This document shows positions 53,640 through 62,421 of a stretch of DNA of 64,000 bases, piece after piece. How positions within the stretch are numbered: the first letter of the stretch is position 1; each line of letters begins with the position of its first letter. The translations under genes were made by a program, and so were the position numbers. The notes beneath the pieces are model-generated. The model did no database searches. It was given only the letters and a program-made list of their open reading frames with translations, and had not been told where the DNA came from. Source of the DNA: Algoriphagus sp. TR-M9 (GTDB lineage Bacteria > Bacteroidota > Bacteroidia > Cytophagales > Cyclobacteriaceae); contig NZ_CP115160.1 of the NCBI RefSeq assembly GCF_027594545.1, forward strand, positions 1 through 64,000. The letters are read 5' to 3'.

Positions 53640-54482
53640 ATGGCTTGGTTTAAAAGAACTGACAAAGGCATTAAAACCTCCACAGCGGAGAAAAAGGATG
53701 CTCCTGATGGCCTTTGGTTTAAAACTCCAAATGGAAATATCATCCATACCAGAGAGCTCAAAAACAATTCATTTGTATGCCCTGATGATGATTTTCATGT
53801 GAAAATCGGTTCGAAAGAATACTTCGAGATTCTTTTTGACAATAATAAATTCAAAGAGCTGGATGCCAATATGACCTCTGGTGATCCTTTGAAATTTACC
53901 GACACCAAACCCTATGTGGCCCGCATAGAGGCGACCATCAAGAAGACCGATCTCAATGATGCAGTGCGCTCAGCCGTGGGTAAAATGAACGGACTGGATA
54001 TCGTAGTTGCTTGTATGGACTTCAATTTCATCGGTGGATCCATGGGTTCGGTAGTGGGCGAAAAAATCGCCAGAGCAATAGATCACTCTCTGAAAAACAA
54101 AATCCCGTTTCTGATGATTTCAAAGTCTGGCGGGGCGAGAATGATGGAAGCTGGGTTTTCACTAATGCAAATGGCGAAAACATCTGCCAAGCTTGCGATG
54201 TTAGATCAAGCACGGATACCATACATCTCCATGCTTACTGATCCTACTACCGGGGGAGTGACGGCTTCCTATGCAATGCTGGGTGACTTCAATATCGCAG
54301 AGCCGGAAGCCTTGATAGGGTTTGCAGGACCACGTGTGATCCGTGAGACCATTGGTAAAGATCTGCCAAAGGGATTTCAAAGTTCTGAATTTGTATTGGA
54401 GCATGGATTCTTGGATTTTATTATTGACAGACGTCAATTGAAAAACCGATTGACCACTTTGCTAAACCTTTTAAACAATTAA
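53640..54482 (+). CDS. accD: Acetyl-CoA carboxylase carboxyltransferase beta subunit
   Basis: A 280-aa AccD, catalysing transfer of the carboxyl group from biotin to acetyl-CoA with AccA, the first step of fatty acid synthesis. The crotonase-like core is intact ([53 protein letters not shown]). The N-terminal zinc ribbon has lost its cysteines: the usual two CPxC pairs read KTPNG and VCPDDDF, leaving one Cys. From memory this is usual in Bacteroidota. Confidence 0.95.
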   Translation: MAWFKRTDKGIKTSTAEKKDAPDGLWFKTPNGNIIHTRELKNNSFVCPDDDFHVKIGSKEYFEILFDNNKFKELDANMTSGDPLKFTDTKPYVARIEATIKKTDLNDAVRSAVGKMNGLDIVVACMDFNFIGGSMGSVVGEKIARAIDHSLKNKIPFLMISKSGGARMMEAGFSLMQMAKTSAKLAMLDQARIPYISMLTDPTTGGVTASYAMLGDFNIAEPEALIGFAGPRVIRETIGKDLPKGFQSSEFVLEHGFLDFIIDRRQLKNRLTTLLNLLNN

Positions 54483-54616
54483 TTATTATACTACTGGAAG
54501 GTTTTGATTATTCAGGGCAAATTTGCTGGAGTAATTGACCTGCTTTAGTGATTAATAAATATATTTGTGCTCCCATATCGGGAGTCAATCCATAAGAAAA
54601 ATTAAACCAAAATTTC

Positions 54617-55921
54617 ATGGGTTCAGTAATTATCACATCCATTGTAGCATTTACGGTAATCATTTTGCTACTGGTTTTTATCCTCCTTTTTGCCCAGTCT
54701 AAGCTGGTAGCATCAGGACCTGTCAACATTGTGATCAATGGAGACGACAGTTCACCTATCGTGACCTCTGCTGGTACTACCCTGCTTTCTACGCTTGGTA
54801 ATCAGAAAATCTTCTTGCCATCAGCATGTGGTGGCGGTGGAACCTGTGCCATGTGTAAGTGCGTAGTCGAAGAAGGTGGTGGAGAAGTTCTACCTACTGA
54901 AGTAGGGCATCTTAGCAGAGCTGAGCAGCAGGAGAATGTCCGACTAGCATGTCAGGTGAAAGTAAAGAATGATATGAAGATCCGGGTTCCGGAAGAAATC
55001 TTCGGTATCAAAAAGTGGGATTGCGAAGTTATTTCCAACTATAACGTTTCTACTTTCATTAAGGAGTTCAAAGTAAAACTGCCTGAAGGCGAGACTTTGG
55101 AATTCGAAGCAGGGGGATATATTCAGATTGACGTTCCTGTGGTTACAGTGAACTTCAAGGATATGGATATCACTCCGCACCCAGAGCTTGGTCACCCAGA
55201 GGATGTCTATCAGAGCGATTGGGATAAGTTTGGTCTTTGGGACCTGGTGATGAAAAATGACGAGGAGTTGTTCCGTGCATACTCCATGGCCAATCACCCG
55301 GCTGAAGGTAATATCGTGATGCTTACCATCCGTATCGCTACTCCTCCATGGGACAGAGCTAATAACAAATGGATGGATGTGAATCCTGGTGTTTGTTCTT
55401 CTTATGTATTCTCCCGTAAGCCAGGTGACAAAGTGACCATTTCAGGTCCTTATGGCGAGTTCCATATCAACCCTACCCAGCGTGAGATGGTCTATATCGG
55501 CGGTGGTGCAGGTATGGCTCCATTGAGAGCACAGATTTTCCACCTTTTCCATACGGAGAAAACGAGCAGAAAAGTTTCTTATTGGTACGGTGGTAGATCA
55601 AAGAAGGAATTGTTCTACGTACCTCACTTCAGAGAAATTGAAGAGAATTTCCCGAACTTCCAGTTTAACATCGGACTTTCAGAACCACTTCCAGAGGATA
55701 ATTGGAAAATCAAAAAATCACTGGATGATAAAGAAGGTGATGGCTATGTAGGCTTTATCCACCAGGTTCTTTATGATAATTATCTCAAGGATCACCCTGA
55801 GCCAGATGAAGTAGAATACTACCTTTGTGGACCTCCATTGATGAACTCAGCAGTATTGAAATTGCTGGATGATCTAGGAATTCCACAGGAAAATATCCGA
55901 TTCGATGATTTCGGAGGTTAA
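54617..55921 (+). CDS. nqrF: Na+-translocating NADH:quinone reductase subunit F
   Basis: A 434-aa NqrF, the NADH-oxidising subunit of the sodium-pumping respiratory complex. One membrane helix (about 5-25) precedes a [2Fe-2S] domain ([14 protein letters not shown], then LACQV), an FAD domain (RAYSMANHP) and an NAD domain ([27 protein letters not shown]). The normal operon is nqrABCDEF; here nqrF has no nqrA-E beside it, being preceded by accD. A terminator follows at 55936. Confidence 0.94.
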   Translation: MGSVIITSIVAFTVIILLLVFILLFAQSKLVASGPVNIVINGDDSSPIVTSAGTTLLSTLGNQKIFLPSACGGGGTCAMCKCVVEEGGGEVLPTEVGHLSRAEQQENVRLACQVKVKNDMKIRVPEEIFGIKKWDCEVISNYNVSTFIKEFKVKLPEGETLEFEAGGYIQIDVPVVTVNFKDMDITPHPELGHPEDVYQSDWDKFGLWDLVMKNDEELFRAYSMANHPAEGNIVMLTIRIATPPWDRANNKWMDVNPGVCSSYVFSRKPGDKVTISGPYGEFHINPTQREMVYIGGGAGMAPLRAQIFHLFHTEKTSRKVSYWYGGRSKKELFYVPHFREIEENFPNFQFNIGLSEPLPEDNWKIKKSLDDKEGDGYVGFIHQVLYDNYLKDHPEPDEVEYYLCGPPLMNSAVLKLLDDLGIPQENIRFDDFGG

Positions 55922-55935
55922 TCATAAAACAAAGG

Positions 55936-55959
55936 ATCCCGCTTCGGCGGGATTTTTTA
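55936..55959 (+). terminator. Terminator of nqrF
   Basis: ATCCCGC-TTCG-GCGGGAT, a UUCG tetraloop hairpin followed by a T run. Confidence 0.85.
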
Positions 55960-56005
55960 TTTAAGAGGCAATTTTGTTTATTTTTACCTAAGACAATCAC
56001 CCTTT

Positions 56006-57157
56006 ATGAATATCCAATCCTTTTTTGAACCTGTGGCAGAATACCTGTGGCAGAAGAAGTACCCAAATAATTCCTTTTTCAAGCAGATCCATTTTTATGG
56101 AGAAGAATTTCCGGACCTCAAAGGCGTACAGATCGCTTTGGTAGGAATCCGCGAAAATCGAGGTTTGCGTAGAGTAGAAAGTGCGGACCGTGGAAGCAGC
56201 GAAATCAGAGAGAAACTCTATGAACTGAAAAAAGGAATGGGTTCATATCGCGTAGCTGACCTGGGAGATTTGATTTCGGGTGAGAAGCTGTCGGATACTT
56301 ATCATGCCATGCAGGAAGTGGGAGAGTATCTGATGAAGCAGCAAATCCTTCCTGTTTACTTTGGGGGCTCGCATGACCTGGACTATGGGCAGTATTTGTC
56401 TTACGAAAAGATGAAAAAACTGGTGAATATGCTGACCGTTGATGCCAAATTGGATATGGAAGAAGATGGTCCAATGGCGGATCAGCATACCCAGGAAATC
56501 ATACTTCATCAGCCAAATTTCCTTTTCTCATCATCCCATCTTGCTTATCAGAGTTTTCTGGTTGATCCTTCCTTAGTGAATGTGATCGAAAAGCTTTATT
56601 TTGAGCATGTACGTTTAGGTGAGCTCAGAAAGGAATTTAAGGAGGTAGAACCCTTGATTCGGAATGCCGATTTGATGAGTTTTGACTTGTCAGCCATACA
56701 GTCCGCAGATGCACCGGGAGCAGTAGACGCCCAGCCATTTGGGCTGACAGGAGAGGAAGCTTGCCAGATCTGCTGGTTTGCCGGGACTAATGAAAAATTA
56801 AGTTCAATAGGTATATATGGCTATGAGCCTTACTTCGACGATGCCGCCAATAAGACAGCAAAAGTGGTCGCAGTAATGATTTGGTATTTCCTGGAAGGCT
56901 TCTATTCCAGAAAAGATAGTCTTTCTTTCAAGAGTAGTGATTATATTAAATACACAGTATCTCTGGATGCCAAACCAAATTTGCTGGTCTTCTACAAGAG
57001 TAAGAGAAGTGGGAAGTGGTGGATGGAAATACCACATAATGAAACCGAGAAATTTGACAGAGTAACCACCGTGCCATGCAGCTATGCTGACTATCAGATG
57101 GCACAAAAGGGCGAGATTCCGGAGCGTTGGATCAATGCGCAAATCAAACTACTCTGA
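56006..57157 (+). CDS. Arginase/formimidoylglutamase-family protein with altered metal motifs
   Basis: A 383-aa protein of the ureohydrolase fold. The motif GGSHD is present, but the second reads DAKLD (normally DAHxD) and the third reads SFDLSAIQSADAPG (normally SxDxDxxDP). Two metal ligands are therefore changed and Mn-dependent hydrolase activity is doubtful. An annotation as formimidoylglutamase would follow family membership. It is coupled to a cytochrome b5-like gene by a TGATG overlap, so the three downstream genes belong together. Confidence 0.75.
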   Translation: MNIQSFFEPVAEYLWQKKYPNNSFFKQIHFYGEEFPDLKGVQIALVGIRENRGLRRVESADRGSSEIREKLYELKKGMGSYRVADLGDLISGEKLSDTYHAMQEVGEYLMKQQILPVYFGGSHDLDYGQYLSYEKMKKLVNMLTVDAKLDMEEDGPMADQHTQEIILHQPNFLFSSSHLAYQSFLVDPSLVNVIEKLYFEHVRLGELRKEFKEVEPLIRNADLMSFDLSAIQSADAPGAVDAQPFGLTGEEACQICWFAGTNEKLSSIGIYGYEPYFDDAANKTAKVVAVMIWYFLEGFYSRKDSLSFKSSDYIKYTVSLDAKPNLLVFYKSKRSGKWWMEIPHNETEKFDRVTTVPCSYADYQMAQKGEIPERWINAQIKLL

Positions 57158-57384
57158 TGCAAAGGTATACCAAACAACAACTTGCCCTGAGAAATGGACA
57201 AGATAAACCTGAGGTATGGGTGGCGTATAAAGGGGTGATCTATGATGTGACGGCCTCTAGGTTATGGAAAAAGGGGATGCATTACGAGCATTGGGCAGGA
57301 CAGGATCTGACAGAAGAATTGCCAGAGGCACCTCATACCGAAAAAGTATTTGAGAAATTTCAGGCCATAGGCCAATTAGCATAA
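57157..57384 (+). CDS. Cytochrome b5-like heme/steroid-binding domain protein
   Basis: A 75-aa protein; the start at 57157 overlaps the arginase-family stop as TGATG. WVAYKGVIYDVTASRLWKKG and the His in HYEHWAGQD match the single-domain cytochrome b5-like family, which usually binds heme or hydrophobic ligands. The next ATG follows its stop with no gap. Confidence 0.7.
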   Translation: MQRYTKQQLALRNGQDKPEVWVAYKGVIYDVTASRLWKKGMHYEHWAGQDLTEELPEAPHTEKVFEKFQAIGQLA

Positions 57385-58227
57385 ATGATAGTAATAGCAG
57401 ATAGTGGATCCAGTAAAACGGACTGGAGAGTGATTCATTCTGACGGGAAGATTTCTCAGCATAGGGGGATTGGCTTTAATCCATATTATCAGTCTTCTGA
57501 GGAGATTGGTAGTCATATGCGTGATGAGTTTTTACTCGGCCTGCAGGGAGAAATCCGTGAGGTTTATTTCTACGGTGCTGGCTGTTCTGCACCCAGTAGG
57601 CAGGAGGAAGTAGCCAAGGCTATCCGTTCGCTGTATCCTATGGCTGAAATCCAGGTAGATCATGATTTGGCTGCTGCGGCCAAGTCTACCTGTGGACATT
57701 CCGCTGGTATTGCCTGTATATTGGGAACAGGCTCGAATAGCTGTGATTATGACGGAAAAAAAATCATAGCTACACGTCCTGCTCCAGGTTATATTTTTGG
57801 AGATGAGGGTGGTGGAGCTTATGTGGGTAGAAAGCTGTTGAAGGATTTTATTTTTGATCAAATGCCCGCCGAAATAAAGAAGGGACTGGTGGATCAGTTT
57901 GACCTGACTGCAGTCAAGATTCAAGAGCAGGTCTATCAAAAACCATATCCTAATCGGTATATGGCGAGCTTTTGTAAATTTATCACCGAACGTAAATCAA
58001 ACCCATACTGCTATAGACTCTTCTATGATTCATTTCAGGATTTCTTGTCACAATATGTGATGAAGTATGAAGACTATAAAAATAAACCAGTGAGTTTTGT
58101 AGGTTCCATAGCCCATTATAATGGGGATATTCTTCGTAAGGCTGCCACTGATGTGGGCATTCATGTGCAGTTGATTTTGGAAAGTCCTATTGCTGGTCTT
58201 ACCCTTTATCACCAAAAAATGCTATGA
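57385..58227 (+). CDS. BadF/BadG-type amino-sugar kinase
   Basis: A 280-aa ASKHA-fold kinase. ADSGSSKTDWRVI at the start is the phosphate-1 motif, GIACILGTGSNSCDYDGK the second and PGYIFGDEGGGAYVGRKLL the typical BadF/N-acetylglucosamine kinase block. It probably phosphorylates GlcNAc or MurNAc released in wall turnover. It starts directly after the b5-like gene, and murQ follows 150 bp later, consistent with MurNAc 6-phosphate handling. Confidence 0.85.
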   Translation: MIVIADSGSSKTDWRVIHSDGKISQHRGIGFNPYYQSSEEIGSHMRDEFLLGLQGEIREVYFYGAGCSAPSRQEEVAKAIRSLYPMAEIQVDHDLAAAAKSTCGHSAGIACILGTGSNSCDYDGKKIIATRPAPGYIFGDEGGGAYVGRKLLKDFIFDQMPAEIKKGLVDQFDLTAVKIQEQVYQKPYPNRYMASFCKFITERKSNPYCYRLFYDSFQDFLSQYVMKYEDYKNKPVSFVGSIAHYNGDILRKAATDVGIHVQLILESPIAGLTLYHQKML

Positions 58228-58377
58228 AACCCTGCCTAATTTAGCTTATCACTTGGTAGTCACCGCCCGAAAAGACTAGGATTCACCAGCCTGAAGACAG
58301 ATAGGTACTTGATAGTTTGATTCTTCAAGTTACATGGGGATAGGCTAAAGGATAGAGAAAACACAAATTATAGACAA

Positions 58378-59190
58378 ATGAAAGTAACTGAAAGTGCCTC
58401 TCACTACGATAATTTGGATCAGATGGAAGTTTTTGATCTACTCCAGAATATCAATAAGGAGGATCAAAAAGTGGCTTTAGCCGTTGAAAAAGTGATTCCC
58501 ACTATTGCTGCTCTCGTAGAAGCCATTGTTCCCAGGATGCAACAAGGAGGCCGCTTAATTTATATAGGAGCTGGTACCAGTGGGCGATTGGGGATTTTGG
58601 ATGCTTCCGAGTGCCCGCCTACTTATGGGGTTCCCTTCGATTGGGTTCTAGGCATAATCGCCGGAGGTGATACCGCTATACGCAAAGCAGTAGAGAATGC
58701 CGAAGATGACTATCAGCAAGCTTGGAAAGATATTTTAGCTTATGGATTTAATGAACAGGACACGGTAATTGGGATTGCGGCATCTGGGACTACTCCTTAT
58801 GTCATTGGAGGCGTCAAGATCGCCAAATCCAATGGATTGCTAACCGGAAGCATCACCTGTAATCCGGATTCGCCACTCTCCTTGGAAGTCGATCATGCGA
58901 TAGAAGCAGTGGTAGGGCCTGAGTTTGTAACCGGCAGTACCAGAATGAAAGCTGGAACAGCCCAAAAGCTTGTGTTGAATATGATCTCCACTTCAGTAAT
59001 GATCAAGCTAGGAAGGGTGAAAGGAAATAAGATGGTAGATATGCAGCTCTCAAATGCCAAGCTGGTAAAACGTGGTACCGAAATGATAATGGAGGCTACC
59101 GGATTGGATGAGGACTCAGCCAGGAAGTTACTGCTGTCTGAGGGTTCGGTGCGCAATGCCACGGAGTACTATTATAGGCAAAAGGGATAA
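58378..59190 (+). CDS. murQ: N-acetylmuramic acid 6-phosphate etherase
   Basis: A 270-aa SIS-domain lyase that cleaves the lactyl ether of MurNAc-6-P to give GlcNAc-6-P. The signature YIGAGTSGRLGILDASECPP is complete, and GPEFVTGSTRMKAGTAQKLV is the second family motif. With the BadF-type kinase just before it this makes a short peptidoglycan-recycling route. Slightly shorter than E. coli MurQ (about 298 aa). Confidence 0.95.
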   Translation: MKVTESASHYDNLDQMEVFDLLQNINKEDQKVALAVEKVIPTIAALVEAIVPRMQQGGRLIYIGAGTSGRLGILDASECPPTYGVPFDWVLGIIAGGDTAIRKAVENAEDDYQQAWKDILAYGFNEQDTVIGIAASGTTPYVIGGVKIAKSNGLLTGSITCNPDSPLSLEVDHAIEAVVGPEFVTGSTRMKAGTAQKLVLNMISTSVMIKLGRVKGNKMVDMQLSNAKLVKRGTEMIMEATGLDEDSARKLLLSEGSVRNATEYYYRQKG

Positions 59191-59236
59191 TTCTAAATAT
59201 TTAGAAAAGGATAAGTAGAATTCTCCAAAAGGGACG

Positions 59237-59244
59237 TACCTTTG
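59237..59244 (+). promoter_or_regulatory. -7 box before the pseudouridine synthase gene
   Basis: TACCTTTG, identical to the -7 box of rimP, 73 bp before the start. No good TTG lies 19-21 nt upstream. Confidence 0.5.
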
Positions 59245-59316
59245 CAGCCCATTAAGCATTTGAAAACCAATTGCTTATTTTATGTAAAATCAATCCAGCA
59301 GTGATGCTGCAATTCC

Positions 59317-60642
59317 ATGAGAAAGAACAATCCAAAAAAGCCGTTTTTCGGTGAAGGAAAGAAAGAAGTAGACTCTTCCACATCGTTTGATAAGGGAGGA
59401 TACAAAGGGAAATCAGAAGATTTCAAAAGATCCAAGGGCAAAGACTTTGGTAAAGGTACTAGAGGGAAGAAATCCTATGATCGTCAAGATGATGATTTTG
59501 CTGATTTTCAGAAAAAATCCCGCTTAAGAAAGGAAGGACCCAAGACCATAGGGGAAAAGAAGTTTGGTTCGAAAACTACTTTTGGTAACAAGAAAGATGA
59601 TGAATCCAACTCAGTAGAGAGTAATAAATTCAAAGCTGGCAAGAAGCAATTTTTTAATCAAAAGGAAAGAGGAGAAAGTCCAAAGCCATTCAAAAAGGAC
59701 TTCAAAAAGGACGAGAATGCCTCGCTCGATAAGCCGACAGGTTTGGTGTACAAGGGTAGAGGTAAGGATCAAAAACCTGTATTTGCAGCTGGGAAACCTA
59801 CTTACAAATCGGATAAAAGAGAGACCAGAGGTTTTGGGAAAAAGCGCTTTGTAGATCAGGATGCCAATGTGGAAAGACCTGATTACAACTTTGACGCTCT
59901 TCCTCAGAAGAAAGCCAGGTTAAACAGCGAGGAAAAACTCATCCGTCTGAACAAGTATATCGCCAACTCGGGAATATGCAGCCGTAGGGAGGCAGATACC
60001 TTGATTTCACAAGGGCTAGTAACTGTCAATGGGAAAGTCTGTACTGAACTGGGTATGCAGGTGAAGAGGACAGATCGTGTAGTGTATCAAGGCAAGAGAA
60101 TCAATCCTGAAAAGCCAGTTTATGTATTGCTGAATAAGCCGAAAGACTTTATCACCACTACAGATGATCCTATGGATCGCAAGACAGTTATGAACCTGGT
60201 TGGCAATGCCTGTGAGGAAAGAATTTTCCCGATTGGGCGCTTGGACAGAAATACCACGGGGCTGCTCCTATTTACCAATGATGGAGAACTTGCTGCTAAA
60301 CTTTCCCATCCTTCGAATGAAATCAAGAAAATCTATCAGGTGACTTTGGATAAACCCCTGACCAAAAATGATGAAGAGGCGATCAACGAAGGTTTGGAAC
60401 TGGAAGATGGACTGGCGGAGGTTGACGATATGCAGGTTTTGTCTGCAGACCGTAAGATATTAGGATTGGAAATCCATATCGGTAGAAATCGCATTGTTAG
60501 AAGGATCTTTGCGCATCTGGGCTATGAAGTAACTGCACTGGATCGTGTAGTATATGCCGGTTTGGATAAGAAAGACCTAAAACGTGGCCATTATAGATTC
60601 CTTACAGAGCAGGAAGTGATTCGGTTAAAGTTCTTTGTATAA
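59317..60642 (+). CDS. RsuA/RluB-family pseudouridine synthase with long basic extension
   Basis: A 441-aa protein. Residues 1-205 are a Lys/Gly/Asp/Phe-rich low-complexity tail (KGGYKGKSEDFKRSKGKDFG); the S4 domain follows (about 207-270, RLNKYIANSGICSRREADTL) and then the catalytic domain with Asp in GRLDRNTTGLLLF. It isomerises uridine in ribosomal RNA. The extension doubles the usual length and probably binds RNA; such tails are common in Bacteroidota RluB-like proteins. Confidence 0.9.
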   Translation: MRKNNPKKPFFGEGKKEVDSSTSFDKGGYKGKSEDFKRSKGKDFGKGTRGKKSYDRQDDDFADFQKKSRLRKEGPKTIGEKKFGSKTTFGNKKDDESNSVESNKFKAGKKQFFNQKERGESPKPFKKDFKKDENASLDKPTGLVYKGRGKDQKPVFAAGKPTYKSDKRETRGFGKKRFVDQDANVERPDYNFDALPQKKARLNSEEKLIRLNKYIANSGICSRREADTLISQGLVTVNGKVCTELGMQVKRTDRVVYQGKRINPEKPVYVLLNKPKDFITTTDDPMDRKTVMNLVGNACEERIFPIGRLDRNTTGLLLFTNDGELAAKLSHPSNEIKKIYQVTLDKPLTKNDEEAINEGLELEDGLAEVDDMQVLSADRKILGLEIHIGRNRIVRRIFAHLGYEVTALDRVVYAGLDKKDLKRGHYRFLTEQEVIRLKFFV

Positions 60643-60725
60643 AAATGAAAAGCTCCCAAATGGGGGCTTTTTTTATGCTTGAAGTTGATCAGCTGTTCCA
60701 AAAGCAGCAGTAATGAAATGATCGC

Positions 60726-61031
60726 TTACGCAAATCCTTTCAAAGCTTTCTCTAAATCCCGCTTCGTGATCAGTCCGCCTTTTCTCCAAAGGATTTTTCC
60801 CTTTTTAAACAGTATATAGTTTGGGATAGAGCGGATTGCAAACTGCTGTGCAAGCTGTGGATGCTTGTCTACATTGATTTTCAGCAGTTTTATTTTTCCT
60901 CCCAATTCATCCAATACCTCAGCAATGATGGGATCCATAGTCTGACAGGGGCCACACCAGTCTGCATAGAAATCTACAAGGACCGCATCCTGACTCTTAT
61001 TGATGATATCTTTTGGGTTTCGCTTGGGCAT
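60726..61031 (-). CDS. Thioredoxin
   Basis: A 101-aa thioredoxin-fold protein with active site WCGPC and cis-Pro in RSIPNYILF. No signal peptide, so cytoplasmic disulfide reductase. The spacer after its start (61032-61222) holds the terminator of the OmpH operon and a CGCAAAC/GTTTGCG inverted pair at about 61128-61153. Confidence 0.9.
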   Translation of the reverse strand: MPKRNPKDIINKSQDAVLVDFYADWCGPCQTMDPIIAEVLDELGGKIKLLKINVDKHPQLAQQFAIRSIPNYILFKKGKILWRKGGLITKRDLEKALKGFA

Positions 61032-61174
61032 GACTCTTCTAGTAATGTTAAAAGTAAATCCGTTAATTGGTAAAATCCCCTGCGGAAACTACGAAACCTT
61101 AAACCTTTAACAATTAACCTTCATTCTCTCTGCGCAAACCTCTGTGTAGTTTGCGGTTAAAAAAAACAAAAAAA

Positions 61175-61202
61175 GCCGCTAACTCGATATCGATTTAGCG
61201 GC
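61175..61202 (-). terminator. Terminator of the bamA-ompH operon
   Basis: GCCGCTAA and TTAGCGGC arms, with T runs on the minus-strand 3' side, 20 bp past the last ompH stop. Confidence 0.8.
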
Positions 61203-61222
61203 CCCTTTGTTGTGTTGGTTCA

Positions 61223-61777
61223 TTAATTTCCAGCTGGTGCTGCCGGGGCAGTAGGCATTTCAAGACCTAGCTTAGCCAATACCAATTCAGTGAACTTATC
61301 TTCCTCCTTGGTGTAAAGTAAAACTGGTGCTTGACCTGCAGTTTCAGCGAAAATGTGGGTGTAATTATTTTCTGCTGCCACGGCATTGATCGCATTGATT
61401 ACCTTGGTCTGTACCGGCTCTAGCAATTCGCCTAGTTTTCGCTGATAGCTGATCTGGCTATCCGATTCCATTTTCTGAAGGTTGTCACGAAGCTCTGTCA
61501 ATTCCTGCTCTTTTGCCGCACGTGCTTCTTCGGTCATAGTCTGTGCTGCCTGCTGGTAAGTCTGCACCTGACGCTGAAAGTCTTCAGCCTTCAATTGCAT
61601 GGTAGTCTGAAGCTGAGTCTGGTAGTCTTGGATATCAGCACCGATCTGCTCCATTTCTGGCATCAAATCCATGATGAATTCTACGTTAGTATAACCAATC
61701 TTTACTTCTTGAGCTTGAGCTGCGAATCCTACGCAAAGCAATGCTACTGCGGAAAGGATAACTTTTACATTCTTCAT
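61223..61777 (-). CDS. Skp/OmpH-family periplasmic chaperone (second copy)
   Basis: A 184-aa protein with a signal peptide (1-22, AQAQ) and a long coiled coil (about 45-125, QDYQTQLQTTMQLKAEDFQR), ending in a Pro/Ala-rich tail. Skp-type chaperones hold unfolded outer-membrane proteins for BamA. It follows another OmpH by 15 bp. Confidence 0.9.
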   Translation of the reverse strand: MKNVKVILSAVALLCVGFAAQAQEVKIGYTNVEFIMDLMPEMEQIGADIQDYQTQLQTTMQLKAEDFQRQVQTYQQAAQTMTEEARAAKEQELTELRDNLQKMESDSQISYQRKLGELLEPVQTKVINAINAVAAENNYTHIFAETAGQAPVLLYTKEEDKFTELVLAKLGLEMPTAPAAPAGN

Positions 61778-61792
61778 TTCTGTGTTTCTATT

Positions 61793-62323
61793 TTAATTGT
61801 TGTCTTCGATTCCTAATTCATCCAGGACAAATTCGGAATAATCATGTCTGGGGTCTGTGTAGATAATCGCCGATGGATCTGCGGCTTTATCAAACAGCAT
61901 TCCCAGGTTATTCCTGCGTGTTACCCGCTCTATTGCATCATAGATTTTGGATTGAAGTGGCTGCATCAGTTCTGCTTGTTTTTGAAAATACTGCCCGTCA
62001 ATACCGAAAATCCTACTATAGAACTCCTGGGATTCCTTTTCTTTCAATTTTGCTTCTTCCAGCCTTTGCTGGTACATTTCCTCTGTCAGTAGTACTTCTT
62101 CTGCTTTCAGCTGGACATAAAGCTCTTTGACCTCCTTGTCCAAATTTTGTGCCTCTTTCTTCCATTCATTGCTGATGTTTTCAAGCTCTGTTTGGATCAC
62201 TTTATAGTCTGGATGCTTGTTCAGAATGTATTCCGTATCTATATATCCTATCTTTTGTGCTGCCAAAGGCATCGCCTGAAGGGCAAGGAGCAGCAAAAAT
62301 ACTATTTTCAGCGATTTATTCAT
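61793..62323 (-). CDS. Skp/OmpH-family periplasmic chaperone (first copy)
   Basis: Start set at ATG 62323 (176 aa, MNKSLKIVFLLLLALQAMPL), giving a proper signal peptide; a frame start at 62353 would lengthen it. The core is a coiled coil (about 50-130) and resembles the downstream copy in layout (KIGYIDTEYILNKHPDYKVI). Tandem ompH genes after bamA are usual in Bacteroidota. Confidence 0.9.
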   Translation of the reverse strand: MNKSLKIVFLLLLALQAMPLAAQKIGYIDTEYILNKHPDYKVIQTELENISNEWKKEAQNLDKEVKELYVQLKAEEVLLTEEMYQQRLEEAKLKEKESQEFYSRIFGIDGQYFQKQAELMQPLQSKIYDAIERVTRRNNLGMLFDKAADPSAIIYTDPRHDYSEFVLDELGIEDNN

Positions 62324-62421
62324 GGGTATGGAGAGAAAGTTACAAGTGCTCAAATTTATTACCTTCTGAGAAGATCAATTTTTGCATAAATTAACTATTC
62401 CACTTGCTATTTCCATAGGCC

